Shown here piece by piece: positions 25,961 through 35,917 of a DNA stretch of 64,000 nt; position 1 is the first letter of the stretch; the number at the start of each line of letters is the position of its first letter. Below the pieces are notes generated by a model. That model had not been told where the DNA came from. It saw only the letters and a list, made by a program, of their open reading frames with translations, and did not search any database. Source of the stretch: Streptomyces sp. RKND-216 (lineage in GTDB: Bacteria; Actinomycetota; Actinomycetes; Streptomycetales; Streptomycetaceae); assembly GCF_004795255.1 (NCBI RefSeq), contig NZ_SSBQ01000002.1:1242001-1306000 (forward strand), in the 5' to 3' direction. The translations under genes were made by a program, and so were the position numbers.

Positions 25961-27156
25961 TCCGCGGCGCCCCGCCGCTCGCCCTGCTCCGACGCCTTCT
26001 GCTGGCCGCCGCGGCGGCAGGCGTCACCTTCCTGATGCTCGGGGCCGTCGGCCACGCCGCGGGCCATCCGGAGGCCGCCGGGGACGGCGCCACCCGGATG
26101 CTGTGGTGCCTGGTTCCGCTTGCCGCCGCCCTGCAGCTCGCCGTCGCCGTCGCACGGACCGAGACCAGCCGACGTGCGCTGACCGGACTGGACGCGGCGG
26201 GCGTGGGTCCGTCCCGGATGCCGCTGCTGGCGGCCGTGTCCACGACCGCCTCCTGCCTCCTCGGCAGCGTGGTCGCGCTGCTCCTCTTCCTGCTGCTGCG
26301 CGGACATCTGGGCGGTCTGCCGTTCGCCGGAGCGGCGGCCGACGTCCTCGGCGCCGGGCCGGCGCTGCCGCTCGGCGCCGTCCTGCTGCTCTTCCTCCTG
26401 GTGCCGCTGACCGCCGCGGCGACCTGCCTCGTCGCGCTGCGACCCCGCCCGCTGCCGCCCAGCCGCCGCGAGGGGGACCGGAACGAACCGGCCACCCTGG
26501 CGGACGCCCCTCCAGCCGCGCTGCCCCCTGGCCTGCCGTGGGGCGTCGCCCTGACCGCGACCGGGCTCGCGCTGGAGACCTTGGCCGGCAGGGGATCCGG
26601 CGACCCCGCCGCGGGGGCGCTGCTGCCGATGCCGGGGACGCTCGCCGGAAGCCCGCCCGGCGCGCTCGCCGGCTGGGTGCTCACCGCGATCGGACTGGTG
26701 CTGGCCGGACCCGGCCTGACGCACCTGAGTGGCCGGCTCATCACGCTCGGCCGCCCAGGCGCGCTGCGCCTGCTGTCCGGGCGGATTCTCCAGGACGACG
26801 CCGAACGCGTCGGGCGTCCGCTCGGCGTGCTGTGCGCGGTCGCCTCCGGAGCCCTCGCGGCCGGAGAGCTGTACGGTCCGGCTCGTGGCGGCGAAGCGGC
26901 TTCGGGGGCGGTGTTCGGGCCGCTCACCCTGCTGGGCGGAGTGCTCGTGCTGGGCTGCGCGACGGCGAGCGCGCTCGCGGCCGCGGCGGAGTCGCGTGCC
27001 CTGCGGGCCCCGGCCACGGCCTCGCTGCTGCAACTCGGGGCGCCACGGTCGCTGTTGCGGAACGCGGCCGCGCTGCGCGCGGTGGTGGTCGTCGCCGTGC
27101 TCGGTCCGATCGCCTGGGCCGTGGGCCGCCTCGTGGCCCTGCCGCTGACCACCTGA
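25942..27156 (+). CDS. ABC transporter permease (FtsX-like, divergent)
   Basis: Membrane protein of 404 residues with roughly eight hydrophobic segments (for example around residues 15-40, 52-72, 95-120, 145-172, 190-205, 235-255, 325-350 and 375-400). It is encoded immediately after, and overlapping by 19 bases, the unusual ABC ATPase, and is taken as its membrane partner. Paired Ala/Gly/Leu-rich segments resemble the FtsX-type exporter permeases, but no diagnostic motif is visible, and the large periplasmic domain of MacB is absent. Start: GTG 25942, 15 bases after GGAGGG. A strong terminator follows. Confidence 0.75.
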   Translation: MLALRLVRGAPPLALLRRLLLAAAAAGVTFLMLGAVGHAAGHPEAAGDGATRMLWCLVPLAAALQLAVAVARTETSRRALTGLDAAGVGPSRMPLLAAVSTTASCLLGSVVALLLFLLLRGHLGGLPFAGAAADVLGAGPALPLGAVLLLFLLVPLTAAATCLVALRPRPLPPSRREGDRNEPATLADAPPAALPPGLPWGVALTATGLALETLAGRGSGDPAAGALLPMPGTLAGSPPGALAGWVLTAIGLVLAGPGLTHLSGRLITLGRPGALRLLSGRILQDDAERVGRPLGVLCAVASGALAAGELYGPARGGEAASGAVFGPLTLLGGVLVLGCATASALAAAAESRALRAPATASLLQLGAPRSLLRNAAALRAVVVVAVLGPIAWAVGRLVALPLTT

Positions 27157-27473
27157 CCGCACCACCCGGCCTCCCACACCCGATTCCGCGCGGGCGCCCC
27201 GGCTCCGGGGCGCCCGCGCCGTCGTGTGCGCCGGGCACGGCAGTGGCCGGGGTTCCCGGAGAAGTCCGCGGAGCACGTGCGTTCGGAGAGGCGTGACCGC
27301 GAGCACGGCGGCCCCGACAGCGCCGCGGGAAGACCAACCGCGGGCGGGCACGTCGCGACCTCCACCGCTTCGGAGGCCGCTCGCGGCGAACGGCCGCGGC
27401 GGCCCGTGCGCACCGCCCCGCACGGGCAGGCACACCTGTCGGCTTCCGCGCCGGAGGCGCCTACGCTTGCCGG
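27157..27473. other. 317-bp intergenic region with terminator and weak promoter
   Basis: It contains the permease terminator at 27188-27219. The rest shows no gene. A TACGCT -10-like element (27462-27467) lies seven bases before the next ATG, which would give a leaderless transcript, but no good -35 element is visible. Confidence 0.4.
27188..27219 (+). terminator. 15-bp hairpin terminator after the ABC permease gene
   Basis: Perfect arms 27188-27202 and 27205-27219 with a two-base centre (effectively a tight loop), 32 bases beyond the stop. Confidence 0.8.
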
Positions 27474-28610
27474 ATGCCGCCTCACGACGCCGACCGCCGC
27501 GCATCCGTCCCCCACCGCACCGATCGCGAGGTCGAGACGCTCGAGGCCTTCGACCGGGTCGTCGCGGGCCACACCTCGCTCCAGGGCTGGCGTGTCCAGT
27601 CCCTCGACCTGACGGGCCGTACGGACGCCCTCGCCGCCGCCGACACCTCGGGCGCGGTGTTCCTCGGCTGCACGATGCCCCCGGAGGCGGCCCAACGCGC
27701 TCGGGAGGGCGGCGCGCTGGTGTTCCCGCCGATTCCGGATCTGCCGTTCAACCCCTACCGGGGATCCCTCTACACACCGGAGGAACTGTTCGACGGCCTC
27801 GGCGGCGGCTACGCGCACACCCCCGACGGCCGGACGTACGAGTGGTTCCGCCGGTCCCGCGCCGACGGCGACGTGTTCGCCTCGATGCTGCGCGCGGTGC
27901 ACGACGACGCGGTGTCCGACGCCCTCGACGAACTCCTCGCCGGTCACCGGGTGGTGGGCGTGATGGGCGGGCACGCGCTGCGGCGCGGCTCGGACGCGTA
28001 CGCGGGCGCCGCCCGGCTCGGCCGGGGGCTGGCCCGTGCGGGCATGACCGTGGCCACCGGCGGCGGGCCGGGCGCGATGGAGGCGGCCAATCTCGGCGCG
28101 TACGCGGCGCCCTTCGAGGACCCGATGCTGGACAAGGCCCTTCAGGTCCTCGCGGAGGTACCTTCGTTCGAGCCGTCCGTCGGGGACTGGGTCCGCGCCG
28201 CCTTCGACGTGCGCGAGAGCCACCCTGACGGCGGCCCGTCGGTCGGGATCCCGACCTGGTTCTACGGCCACGAGCCGCCCAACGTCTTCGCTCGGCACAT
28301 CGGCAAGTACTTCGTGAACGCGGTGCGTGAGGACGGTCTGCTGGCACGGGCGCGGGCAGGCGTGGTGTTCCTGCCGGGCGCGGCGGGCACCGTCCAGGAG
28401 GTGTTCGACAACGCGACGCCGAACTACTACCAGTCCCGCGGCGAGCCCACCCCCATGGTGCTGGTGGACCGCGCGCACTGGACCGAACGGCTACCGGTGT
28501 GGCCGCTGCTGAAGTCACTCGCCAAGGAGCGGGCGATGGAGGCGCGGATCGCGCTGGTCGACTCCGTCGAGGAGGCCCCCGCGACCCTGGCCCGGCTCCA
28601 GCAGGCGTGA
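27474..28610 (+). CDS. LOG-family (lysine decarboxylase-like) Rossmann-fold protein
   Basis: Cytosolic protein of 378 residues. The N-terminal half binds no recognised cofactor. The C-terminal half has the LOG nucleotide-binding signature: GVMGGHALRRGSDAY, then GGGPGAMEAANLGA, then PGAAGTVQEVFDN, a variant of PGGxGTxxE. LOG proteins are phosphoribohydrolases acting on AMP or cytokinin nucleotides; they were long misannotated as lysine decarboxylases. This one is nearly twice the normal length (about 190), so the activity is uncertain. The ATG at 27474 has no Shine-Dalgarno sequence and may be leaderless. It converges on thiQ with only eight bases between stops. Confidence 0.82.
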   Translation: MPPHDADRRASVPHRTDREVETLEAFDRVVAGHTSLQGWRVQSLDLTGRTDALAAADTSGAVFLGCTMPPEAAQRAREGGALVFPPIPDLPFNPYRGSLYTPEELFDGLGGGYAHTPDGRTYEWFRRSRADGDVFASMLRAVHDDAVSDALDELLAGHRVVGVMGGHALRRGSDAYAGAARLGRGLARAGMTVATGGGPGAMEAANLGAYAAPFEDPMLDKALQVLAEVPSFEPSVGDWVRAAFDVRESHPDGGPSVGIPTWFYGHEPPNVFARHIGKYFVNAVREDGLLARARAGVVFLPGAAGTVQEVFDNATPNYYQSRGEPTPMVLVDRAHWTERLPVWPLLKSLAKERAMEARIALVDSVEEAPATLARLQQA

Positions 28611-28618
28611 GGATGCCG

Positions 28619-29662
28619 TTACCGGGCGGCGCCACCCTCGTGCAGCACCACGACGCCGTCCGGATCGAAGGCGACGCCGACCCGTCCGCCCTCCTCCGGA
28701 GCGTGCGGCAGGGGGCAGGTCGCCTCCAGCGGCGGCGCGTCCGCCGGCTGCAGCAGCAGCGAGACGACAGACGTCGGCCCGCCGCGGAAGGTACGGCCGG
28801 TGACCGTGCAGGGCAGCCCCTCCCCCGGGGCGGTGAGACGGACGCCGGACGGGCGGACCAGCACCTTTCGTTCCCCCTGCGGGGAGGCGTCCGGCACCCG
28901 CACCGTGCCCCACGGGGTGTCGGCGGTCGCGTCGCGCACGGTCGCCGGAACGATGTTCTCGAAACCGAGGAAGCGGGCGACGAACTCCGACGCGGGGCTC
29001 CGCCACACCTCCAGCGGCGTGCCCGCCTGGGCGACACGTCCGCCGTCCATCACCGCGATGCGGTCGGCGAGCGCGAACGCCTCCCCCTGGTCGTGCGTCA
29101 CGGCAAGCACCGTGGTGCCCAACCGGCGGAATAGGGCGCGGAGTTCGACGACGAGGCGTTCACGCAGCGCACGGTCCAGCTGCCCCAGCGGCTCGTCCAG
29201 CATCAGCAGCCGCGGGCTGGGCGCGAGTGCGCGGGCGAGCGCCACGCGCTGCTGCTCCCCGCCGGACAGCGACAGCACCTCGCGGCGCTGGGCCCCCGGC
29301 AGGCCGACCAGGTCGAGGAGTTCGGCGACCGCCGCGGCCCGCTCGGCGCGGCCCGATCCGCGCATCCGCAGGCCGAATCCGACGTTGCCGGCGACGTCGC
29401 GCTGCGGGAAGAGCTGGTGATCCTGGAACATCAGCCCGAGCTCGCGCTTGTGCGCCGGGACGCCGTGCTGGTCGCGTCCGGAAAGCAGCACGTGCCCGGC
29501 GTCGGCGTGCTGGAGCCCGGCCACGACCCGCAGCAGCGTGGACTTGCCGCTGCCGCTGGGGCCGAGGACGCACACGATCTCGCGGTCGGCGACCTCCAGG
29601 TCGACCGCGTCCAGGGCCGTGTGGCCGTCGAAGCGTACGGTCACGCCGTCCAGTCGCAGCAT
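28619..29662 (-). CDS. thiQ: Thiamine ABC transporter ATP-binding protein
   Basis: Energy subunit of the thiamine/TPP importer, 347 residues. It has Walker A GPSGSGKST (about 34-42), the Q-loop FQDHQL, the intact signature LSLSGGEQQR, Walker B LLMLDEP and the H-loop AVTHDQGEAF. A C-terminal TOBE-like domain (about 240-347) makes it longer than enteric ThiQ (about 230) and more like the MalK/PotA type. The ATG at 29660-29662 shares a base with the stop of thiP (TGATG), so it is coupled. Assignment to thiamine rests on the ThiB-like partner and the TPP riboswitch at the head of the operon. Confidence 0.88.
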   Translation of the reverse strand: MLRLDGVTVRFDGHTALDAVDLEVADREIVCVLGPSGSGKSTLLRVVAGLQHADAGHVLLSGRDQHGVPAHKRELGLMFQDHQLFPQRDVAGNVGFGLRMRGSGRAERAAAVAELLDLVGLPGAQRREVLSLSGGEQQRVALARALAPSPRLLMLDEPLGQLDRALRERLVVELRALFRRLGTTVLAVTHDQGEAFALADRIAVMDGGRVAQAGTPLEVWRSPASEFVARFLGFENIVPATVRDATADTPWGTVRVPDASPQGERKVLVRPSGVRLTAPGEGLPCTVTGRTFRGGPTSVVSLLLQPADAPPLEATCPLPHAPEEGGRVGVAFDPDGVVVLHEGGAAR

Positions 29663-31338
29663 CAGAACTCTCCCGAGCGGTCGTCGGACGTGCGCACCCG
29701 TTCCAGGGCCAGCAGGGTCGCGGCGCACAGCACCATCAACACGGTGCTCATCGCCATGGCCTGCCCGTAGCTCAGCTCCCCCGCACGCCCGAGGAAGCGG
29801 GCGACGGCCACCGGCAGGGTGGGGTTGTCGCCACGGGCGATGAACACCGTCGCGCCGAACTCGCCCAGCGAGACGGCGAACGCGAAGCCCGCAGCCACCA
29901 GGAGCGCCCGCCGTACCAGCGGAAGGTCCACCTCCCGCCAGGCGCGCCACGGCGAGGCTCCCAGCACCGCGGCGGCCTCCCGCAGCCGCACGTCCACCGC
30001 GCGCAGCACCGGCAGCAGGGTGCGCACCACGAACGGCACGCCGACCAGCGCCTGCGCGAGCGGCACGATGATCCACGACGCGCGCAGGTCCAGCGGCGGT
30101 TCGTCCAGCGCGATGAGGAAGCCGAAGCCGACGGTGACCGCTGAGGTGCCCAGCGGAAGCATCAGCAGCGCGTCGAAGCCGCGGACGAGCCTCCCGGCGC
30201 TCCGGGTGAGCGCCGCCGCCGCGAGGCCCCCGACGACCAGGGCCACCCCGGTGGCGACCGCCGCGTACGCCAGGGAGTTGCCGATCGCCTCGACCGGGGC
30301 GACCAGGAAGGTGCTGTCGCTGCCGTGCTCGGTCAGAGCACGGTAGAAGGCGAATCCGTAGCCGTCGCTGGTGCGCAGCGAGCGGAGCGCGAGCACGACC
30401 AGGGGGGCGACCAGCAGCACGGCGACCAGGACGAGATGCGACCACAGCAGCGCCCACTGGCCGGTGCCGCGCGGGCGGCGCGCGGTGTGCCGGGCGTCGA
30501 CGAGCGCCAGCGCCGACTCCCGCCGCCGCACCGTCCAGGCGTGCACGGCCAGCAGCGCGGCCACCGCGGCGAACTGGAGCAGGGTGAGCACAGCCGCGGC
30601 TGGCAGGTCGAGCAGCGCGGCGGTTTGCCGGTAGATCTCCACTTCGAGAGTCGCGTATCGGGGACCGCCGAGCACCTGGATCACGCCGAAGGAGGTGAAG
30701 GTGAAGAGGAAGACCATCAGTGCGGCGGCGGCGACGGCCGGTGTCAGCGCGGGGAGCGTGACGCGGCGCCAGGCCCCGAACCGGGTCGCGCCCAGCACCC
30801 GCGCGGCCTCCTCCTGCCGCGGGTCCAGCTGCGCCCAGAGCCCGCCCACGGTCCGCACCACGACGGCGTAGTTGAAGAAGACGTGCGCGAGCAGGATCGC
30901 CCACACGCCGGTGTCCAGCCGCACTCCCCACAGCTGGTCGAGAGTGCCGCCGCGCCCGGCCAGGGCGAGGAACGCCGAGCCGACGACGACCGTGGGGAGC
31001 ACGAAGGGCACGGTGACGACCGCCCGCAGCACCTGCTTGCCGGGGAAGTCGAAGCGGGCGAACACGTACGCGCCGGGCAGGGCGACGACGAGTGTGAGCG
31101 CGGTGGAGGCCGCAGCCTGCCACAGCGTGAAACGCAGCACCTGGAGCACCGCGGGGTCGGTGAGGACCTCGGCGGCGCGGGCGAACTGCCACCGGCCGCC
31201 GTCGTGCAGGCCGCGGAGCGTGATCGCGACGACCGGATAGGCGAAGAAGAGGGCGAAGAACGCGGCCGGCAGGGCCATCAGGGCCAGCCGCCGGGCGGCG
31301 TCGCGTGCGCCGCCCGGCTGCAGTCCGGGGGTGGGCAC
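29662..31338 (-). CDS. thiP: Thiamine ABC transporter permease (two fused membrane domains)
   Basis: Importer permease of 558 residues with about twelve transmembrane segments arranged as two binding-protein-dependent permease domains. Each domain has its EAA loop for docking the ATPase: EAARVLGATRFGAWRRV and EAAAVLGASPWRAWREV. This fused layout is typical of ThiP and of iron permeases. Start: GTG 31336-31338, six bases after GGAGG, chosen over the longer GTG at 31440 that would overlap thiB by 37 bases without a better ribosome-binding site. It lies between thiB and thiQ in the riboswitch-controlled operon. Confidence 0.88.
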   Translation of the reverse strand: MPTPGLQPGGARDAARRLALMALPAAFFALFFAYPVVAITLRGLHDGGRWQFARAAEVLTDPAVLQVLRFTLWQAAASTALTLVVALPGAYVFARFDFPGKQVLRAVVTVPFVLPTVVVGSAFLALAGRGGTLDQLWGVRLDTGVWAILLAHVFFNYAVVVRTVGGLWAQLDPRQEEAARVLGATRFGAWRRVTLPALTPAVAAAALMVFLFTFTSFGVIQVLGGPRYATLEVEIYRQTAALLDLPAAAVLTLLQFAAVAALLAVHAWTVRRRESALALVDARHTARRPRGTGQWALLWSHLVLVAVLLVAPLVVLALRSLRTSDGYGFAFYRALTEHGSDSTFLVAPVEAIGNSLAYAAVATGVALVVGGLAAAALTRSAGRLVRGFDALLMLPLGTSAVTVGFGFLIALDEPPLDLRASWIIVPLAQALVGVPFVVRTLLPVLRAVDVRLREAAAVLGASPWRAWREVDLPLVRRALLVAAGFAFAVSLGEFGATVFIARGDNPTLPVAVARFLGRAGELSYGQAMAMSTVLMVLCAATLLALERVRTSDDRSGEF

Positions 31339-31403
31339 CGGCTCCCTCCGCGGCGCGGGGACGTACGTCCACGCCCGCCGGAGCGCCGGCCGCGCCTCGG
31401 TGT

Positions 31404-32489
31404 CTACCGCACGACGAGCGAGGTCCACGCCTTCACCCACTGCTCCCGGTTGTCCGCGATGCGCTCCGGCGCCATCGTGGCCGGGTTCTCGACGTCCGCG
31501 CCGTACTCGGTGAACACCTCAGGCAGTGCGGCGTCCTCGCGCACCGGGGAGACGAACATCTGGAGCGGCAGGTCCTCCTGGAACGCAGTGCCGATCAGGA
31601 AGTCCAGCAGCGCCTTGCCGCCCTTCGGGTTGTCCGCGCCCTCCAGCAGGCCGGCGAACTCGACCTGCCGGAAGCAGGTGCCCTCGGCGACGCCGGTCGG
31701 CGCATGCTCGGGCATCGGCTTCTTCCCGAGCACCTCGGCGGGCGGGCTGGATGCGTACGACACGACCAGCGGCCGGTCGCCCTTGCCCTCGCCGCCGGCC
31801 GATCCGCTGAACCGGTCGTAGTACGCCTGCTCCCAGCCGTCGACGACCTCGACGCCATTGGCCTCCAGCTTCTTCCAGTAGTCCTTCCACCCGCCGTTCC
31901 CGTACTCGGCGACGGTGGCGAGTAGGAAGCCCAGACCGGGCGAGGAGGTGGCGGCGTTCTCGGTGACGAGCAGGTCCTTGTACGCCGGCTTCGTCAGGTC
32001 GCCGAGCGTGCGGGGCGGCCGGAGGTCGTTCTTCTCGAAGTACTCGCGGTCGTAGTTGACGCAGATCTCGCCGGTGTCCACCGGGGTCACGTCCGTGCCG
32101 CCACCGGCCGGCCGGTACTCCTGCGGGACCTTCTCCAGGCCGCGGGCCTCGTAGGGGGTGAAGATCTCGTTCTCCAGCGCGCGGGAGAGCAGGGTGTTGT
32201 CCACGCCGAAGAGGACGTCGCCCTGCGGGTTGCCCTTGTTCAGCACCGCCTGGTTGACCGTGGATCCGGCGTCGCCGGCGCGCAGGATCTCCAGTTCGTA
32301 GCCGGTCTCGTCGGTGAACCGCTCAAGCACCTTCTCGGAGGCGGCGAAGGAGTCGTGCGTGACCAGGGTGACCTTCTCCGCGTCCCCGCCGTCCGCAGAG
32401 GAGTCGCCGGACCCACCGGAGCCGCCGCACCCGGCGAGCAGCGAGACGCCCAGCGTGACGGCGAGGAGGGTGGTGGCGGTGTGCTTCAT
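31404..32489 (-). CDS. thiB: Thiamine-binding lipoprotein (ABC substrate-binding protein)
   Basis: Extracellular binding protein, 361 residues, anchored by a lipobox LLAGC (Cys around residue 21). The mature region begins with VTLVTHDSFAASEKVLERF and contains GDVLFGVDNTLLSRA and YEKND-like binding segments characteristic of ThiB proteins that capture thiamine, TMP or TPP. The ATG at 32487-32489 is the only sensible start for the signal peptide. It is the first gene of the operon and lies 71 bases downstream of a TPP riboswitch, which would shut off expression when TPP is abundant. Confidence 0.9.
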   Translation of the reverse strand: MKHTATTLLAVTLGVSLLAGCGGSGGSGDSSADGGDAEKVTLVTHDSFAASEKVLERFTDETGYELEILRAGDAGSTVNQAVLNKGNPQGDVLFGVDNTLLSRALENEIFTPYEARGLEKVPQEYRPAGGGTDVTPVDTGEICVNYDREYFEKNDLRPPRTLGDLTKPAYKDLLVTENAATSSPGLGFLLATVAEYGNGGWKDYWKKLEANGVEVVDGWEQAYYDRFSGSAGGEGKGDRPLVVSYASSPPAEVLGKKPMPEHAPTGVAEGTCFRQVEFAGLLEGADNPKGGKALLDFLIGTAFQEDLPLQMFVSPVREDAALPEVFTEYGADVENPATMAPERIADNREQWVKAWTSLVVR

Positions 32490-32560
32490 CGTGCAGCCTT
32501 CTTCCCGGGTCCTCGGCGGACCTCCAGGTGGGCGCACGCGGGCAGCACGAGAGGTGTGAA

Positions 32561-32653
32561 CCGATCTTCCTACCCAGCATGACCTGGGCGAGGTTCGAGG
32601 GTCTGCGGCCGGACGGTGCCGCACTCTCAGCGCTGCGCGCGCTCCCCTGTCGG
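32561..32653 (-). promoter_or_regulatory. TPP riboswitch (THI element) upstream of thiBPQ
   Basis: Read on the minus strand, the segment holds the conserved THI-box parts in order: GGGGAGC, GCGCTGAGAG, then ACCCTCGAACCT, then CATGCTGGGTAGG, with outer pairing CCGA/TCGG. CTGAGAG and the GAACCT...TAGG blocks are the diagnostic TPP-binding sequences. It lies 71 bases before thiB, and in Streptomyces such elements usually act by hiding the ribosome-binding site. Sequence match only; I could not fold it computationally. Confidence 0.88.
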
Positions 32654-32790
32654 ATGGAAATACCGTTGTACGGTACCAGCCGGGCTCTCACGGCGAGCAG
32701 GCCCGGCCTCCGTCGGGGCACGGGCGGCGCCCGTCTCGCGTGCCCCGCCGCCCTTCCACCGCTGTCCTGCCGCGGTTCCGCCGCTGCCGG

Positions 32791-33897
32791 TCAGCGCTCC
32801 GTGGCCGCCAGCTGGCCGCAGGCCCCGTCGATCTCCTGGCCCCGGGTGTCCCGCACGGTCACCGGTACGCGGTGCGCCTCCAGGGCCCGGACGAACTCCC
32901 GCTCGTCCTCCGGCCGCGACGCGGTCCACTTGGACCCCGGCGTCGGGTTGAGGGGGATCAGGTTGACGTGCACCGGTCGTCCCTTGAGCAGCCGGCCCAG
33001 CAGATCGGCCCGCCACGCCTGGTCGTTGATGTCCCGGATCAGCGCGTACTCGATGGAGACCCGGCGCCCGGACTTCTCCGCGTACTCCCACGCGGCGTCC
33101 AGCACCTCGCGCACCTTCCACCGGGTGTTCACCGGCACGAGGGTGTCGCGCAGCTCGTCGTCCGGCGCGTGCAGCGAGACCGCCAGGCGGCACTTGAGCC
33201 CTTCGTCGGCGAACCGCAGCATCGCGGGCACCAGACCCACCGTCGACACCGTGATGCCCCGCTGCGACAACCCGACGCCGTCCGGCTCCGGATCGGTCAG
33301 GCGGCGGATGGCGCCGACCACCCGCTTGTAGTTGGCGAGCGGCTCGCCCATTCCCATGAACACGATGTTCGACAGCCGCGCCGGGCCCCCGGGCACCTCC
33401 CCGTCGCGCAGCGCACGCATGCCGTCGACGATCTGGTGCACGATCTCCGCCGTCGACAGGTTGCGGTCCAGGCCCGCCTGCCCCGTCGCGCAGAACGGGC
33501 AGTTCATCCCGCATCCGGCCTGCGAACTGATGCACATCGTGACCCTGTCCGGATACCGCATCAGCACCGACTCGACCAGCGTGCCGTCGTGCAGCCGCCA
33601 CAGCGTCTTGCGCGTCGTGTCCTCGTCACAGCTGATGTGCCGCACCACGCTCATCAGCTCCGGCAGCAGCTCGCCAGCCAGCCGCTCCCGCGACTGCTGC
33701 GGGATGTCGGTCCACTCCGCGGGGTCGTGCGCGTACCGGGCGAAGTAGTGCTGCGACAGCTGCTTCGCGCGGAACGGCTTCTCCCCCAGCGCGGCCACGG
33801 CCTCCTTCCGCTCCTTCGGCGAAAGGTCGGCCAGATGCCGCGGCGGCTTCGCGGCCCCGCGCGGCGCCACGAACGTGAGCTCTCCAGGTGCAGGCAT
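32791..33897 (-). CDS. rlmN: Dual-specificity 23S rRNA/tRNA adenine-C2 methyltransferase
   Basis: Radical SAM enzyme methylating C2 of A2503 in 23S rRNA and A37 in certain tRNAs; 368 residues. The iron-sulfur cysteines are in CGMNCPFC (residues 129, 133, 136), followed by [10 protein letters not shown] (SAM binding) and the resolving Cys near the C-terminus (residue 360, DGACGQL). ATG 33895-33897 begins the protein. It stands alone downstream of cdsA on the same strand, with a 283-base gap in which no gene is visible. Strong identification. Confidence 0.95.
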   Translation of the reverse strand: MPAPGELTFVAPRGAAKPPRHLADLSPKERKEAVAALGEKPFRAKQLSQHYFARYAHDPAEWTDIPQQSRERLAGELLPELMSVVRHISCDEDTTRKTLWRLHDGTLVESVLMRYPDRVTMCISSQAGCGMNCPFCATGQAGLDRNLSTAEIVHQIVDGMRALRDGEVPGGPARLSNIVFMGMGEPLANYKRVVGAIRRLTDPEPDGVGLSQRGITVSTVGLVPAMLRFADEGLKCRLAVSLHAPDDELRDTLVPVNTRWKVREVLDAAWEYAEKSGRRVSIEYALIRDINDQAWRADLLGRLLKGRPVHVNLIPLNPTPGSKWTASRPEDEREFVRALEAHRVPVTVRDTRGQEIDGACGQLAATER

Positions 33898-34180
33898 AAC
33901 CGCTCCAGTGTCGCAGATTCCCGGGCCGTTCCCGCCGCCCAGCACCTGCGACCCTTGCCACCCTCCGGCACCCCCAGTCAGCCTCGGCCACCCCCGCACG
34001 GCCCCGCACGGCCCAACCGGAGACTCCGCCAGCACGCATGACATGTCTGGAACGCATGCGACGCGCTCGGCCACGTCGCCCGCTGTACGCCTGATCCCCG
34101 CCTCAGCACTCCGGGTGGCGGGCCGCAGGCCGCGGAGCCGGGGACGGTGACCGGCCAGTGGCGCCGTTACGGGTCGGCGG

Positions 34181-35347
34181 TCAGGCGGTGCCGGTGAAGA
34201 GGACGAAGAGGAGCCAGGCCACGGGGGCGGTGGGGAGGAGGGAGTCGAGGCGGTCCATGATGCCGCCGTGGCCGGGAAGAACCGTGCCCATGTCCTTGAT
34301 GCCGAGGTCCCTCTTGATCATGGACTCGCCGAGATCGCCGAGAGTGGCGCTGACGGCGACGGCGAAGCCGAGGATCAGGCCCTGCCACCAGGCGCCACCG
34401 TCGACGGCGAACTCCATGCAGAGCGCGCCGGCGGCCATGGCGAAGGAGACGGCGCCGAGCAGGCCCTCGCGGGTCTTGCCCGGGCTGATGCGGGGAGCCA
34501 GCTTGTGCTTGCCGAAGCGCCAGCCGACGGCGTACGCACCCGTGTCGCTGACGACGGTGAGCACGAGGAACGTCAGGACGCGCCACGACCCGTCGTCGGC
34601 CGCGAGCATCAGGGCGACGAAGGTGGCGAGGAAGGGGACGTAGAAGGCGGCGAAGATGCCGGCCGAGACATCCCGCAGGTAGTCCTGGGGGGACCGGGTC
34701 ATCCGCTGGAGCAGGATGCCCAGCGCGGTGAAGGCCATGCCGAGCCACGCGCCGTCCGCACCCCACACGTATCCCGCGACGACCATGCCCGTTCCCCCGG
34801 CGACCAGGATGGCCAGCGGGGCGCGGATGCCCTTGCGCTCGGAGAGCCGGGAGGTCAGCTCCCAGAGCCCGACGGCGACGGCGAGGACGATGACGCCGAC
34901 GAAAAGATGCTTGTAGACGAACAGGGACGCGATGATCAACGCGCCGAGGCCGAGGCCGACTCCTATCGCGGCGCGCAGGTCGCGGCCGGCACGCTTCTTG
35001 CCCTTCGCCGGGGGCGGACCACCCGGCATGCCGGAGTGCGCCGGCTCGACCGGCTGCTGTCCGCCGTCCGGCCCGCCCGGGCCGTCGCCGGGCGTACCGC
35101 GGGAACTGGAGCCACCCACTGCGTCCTCACCGTTCTCGGGGTCGCCCGGCTCCCGGGGGACAGGGCGATCGGCAGCGGGGCCACCGACCACGGGCATGGG
35201 CCTGGTCGCGGCCGGGTGGCCGACGGGTGCGGAGCCCTGCGCGGCGGGCGACGGCGCGCCCGCCGGAGGAGCCGGTGCCGGGGCCCGGCCGGGCGGGCCG
35301 GAGAAACCGGCGCCCGGCGAAGGAGCACCCCAGGAGGAGTCGTTCAC
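34181..35347 (-). CDS. cdsA: Phosphatidate cytidylyltransferase (CDP-diacylglycerol synthase)
   Basis: Integral membrane enzyme making CDP-diacylglycerol from CTP and phosphatidate, the branch point for phospholipids; 388 residues. A long Pro/Gly-rich soluble N-terminus (about residues 1-125) precedes eight or so membrane helices. The signature near the C-terminus is intact: [15 protein letters not shown] then [12 protein letters not shown]. It is the last gene of the frr-cdsA pair. Start: GTG 35345-35347 (MNDSSWGAP); TTG 35354-35356 upstream is also possible. The gap from the frr stop is 12 bases. Confidence 0.93.
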   Translation of the reverse strand: MNDSSWGAPSPGAGFSGPPGRAPAPAPPAGAPSPAAQGSAPVGHPAATRPMPVVGGPAADRPVPREPGDPENGEDAVGGSSSRGTPGDGPGGPDGGQQPVEPAHSGMPGGPPPAKGKKRAGRDLRAAIGVGLGLGALIIASLFVYKHLFVGVIVLAVAVGLWELTSRLSERKGIRAPLAILVAGGTGMVVAGYVWGADGAWLGMAFTALGILLQRMTRSPQDYLRDVSAGIFAAFYVPFLATFVALMLAADDGSWRVLTFLVLTVVSDTGAYAVGWRFGKHKLAPRISPGKTREGLLGAVSFAMAAGALCMEFAVDGGAWWQGLILGFAVAVSATLGDLGESMIKRDLGIKDMGTVLPGHGGIMDRLDSLLPTAPVAWLLFVLFTGTA

Positions 35348-35359
35348 GGAACTCAAGCC

Positions 35360-35917
35360 TCAGACCTCGAGCAGCTCGGCTTCCTTGTGCTTCAGGAGCT
35401 CGTCGACCTGCGCCACATACTTGGAGGTGGTGTCGTCAAGCTCCTTCTCGGCCCGGCGGCCCTCGTCCTCGCCGACCTCGCCGTCCTTGATCGCCTTGTC
35501 GATGGTCTCCTTGGCCTTGCGGCGGACGCTGCGGATGGAGATCTTCGCGTCCTCGCCCTTGGCCTTGGCGACCTTGGTGAACTCCCGTCGGCGCTCCTCG
35601 GTGAGCTCGGGGAAGACCACCCGGATGATGTGGCCGTCGTTCGACGGGTTGACACCCAGGTCGGAGTCGCGGATCGCCTGCTCGATGTTGCGCAGCGCGC
35701 TCTTGTCGAACGGGGTCACCACGGCCATCCGGGCCTCCGGCACCGAGAACGATGCCAGTTGGTTGATCGGCGTCATCGCGCCGTAGTAGTCCGCCACGAT
35801 CTTGTTGAACATCGCCGGGTGCGCACGGCCGGTGCGGATCGCGGCGAAGTCCTCCTTGGCGACGACGACCGCCTTCTCCATCTTCTCCTCGGCCTCGAGG
35901 AGGGTCTCTTCGATCAC
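35360..35917 (-). CDS. frr: Ribosome recycling factor
   Basis: Splits the post-termination ribosome together with EF-G; 185 residues, exactly the usual length. Family blocks are [39 protein letters not shown] and the helical coiled-coil end [23 protein letters not shown]. Two adjacent GTG codons exist; I use the second (35915-35917) because AGGAG is then six bases away and the length matches. It follows pyrH at 110 bases and precedes cdsA closely. Confidence 0.96.
   Translation of the reverse strand: MIEETLLEAEEKMEKAVVVAKEDFAAIRTGRAHPAMFNKIVADYYGAMTPINQLASFSVPEARMAVVTPFDKSALRNIEQAIRDSDLGVNPSNDGHIIRVVFPELTEERRREFTKVAKAKGEDAKISIRSVRRKAKETIDKAIKDGEVGEDEGRRAEKELDDTTSKYVAQVDELLKHKEAELLEV

Noticed and set aside
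31404..32624. Longer thiB reading starting at 32624
   Set aside because: The extension would translate the TPP riboswitch; the signal peptide and lipobox fix the ATG at 32489.
33898..34180. Possible small gene between rlmN and cdsA
   Set aside because: Only compositional open frames without ribosome-binding sites; I see no gene or clear hairpin in this 283-base gap.
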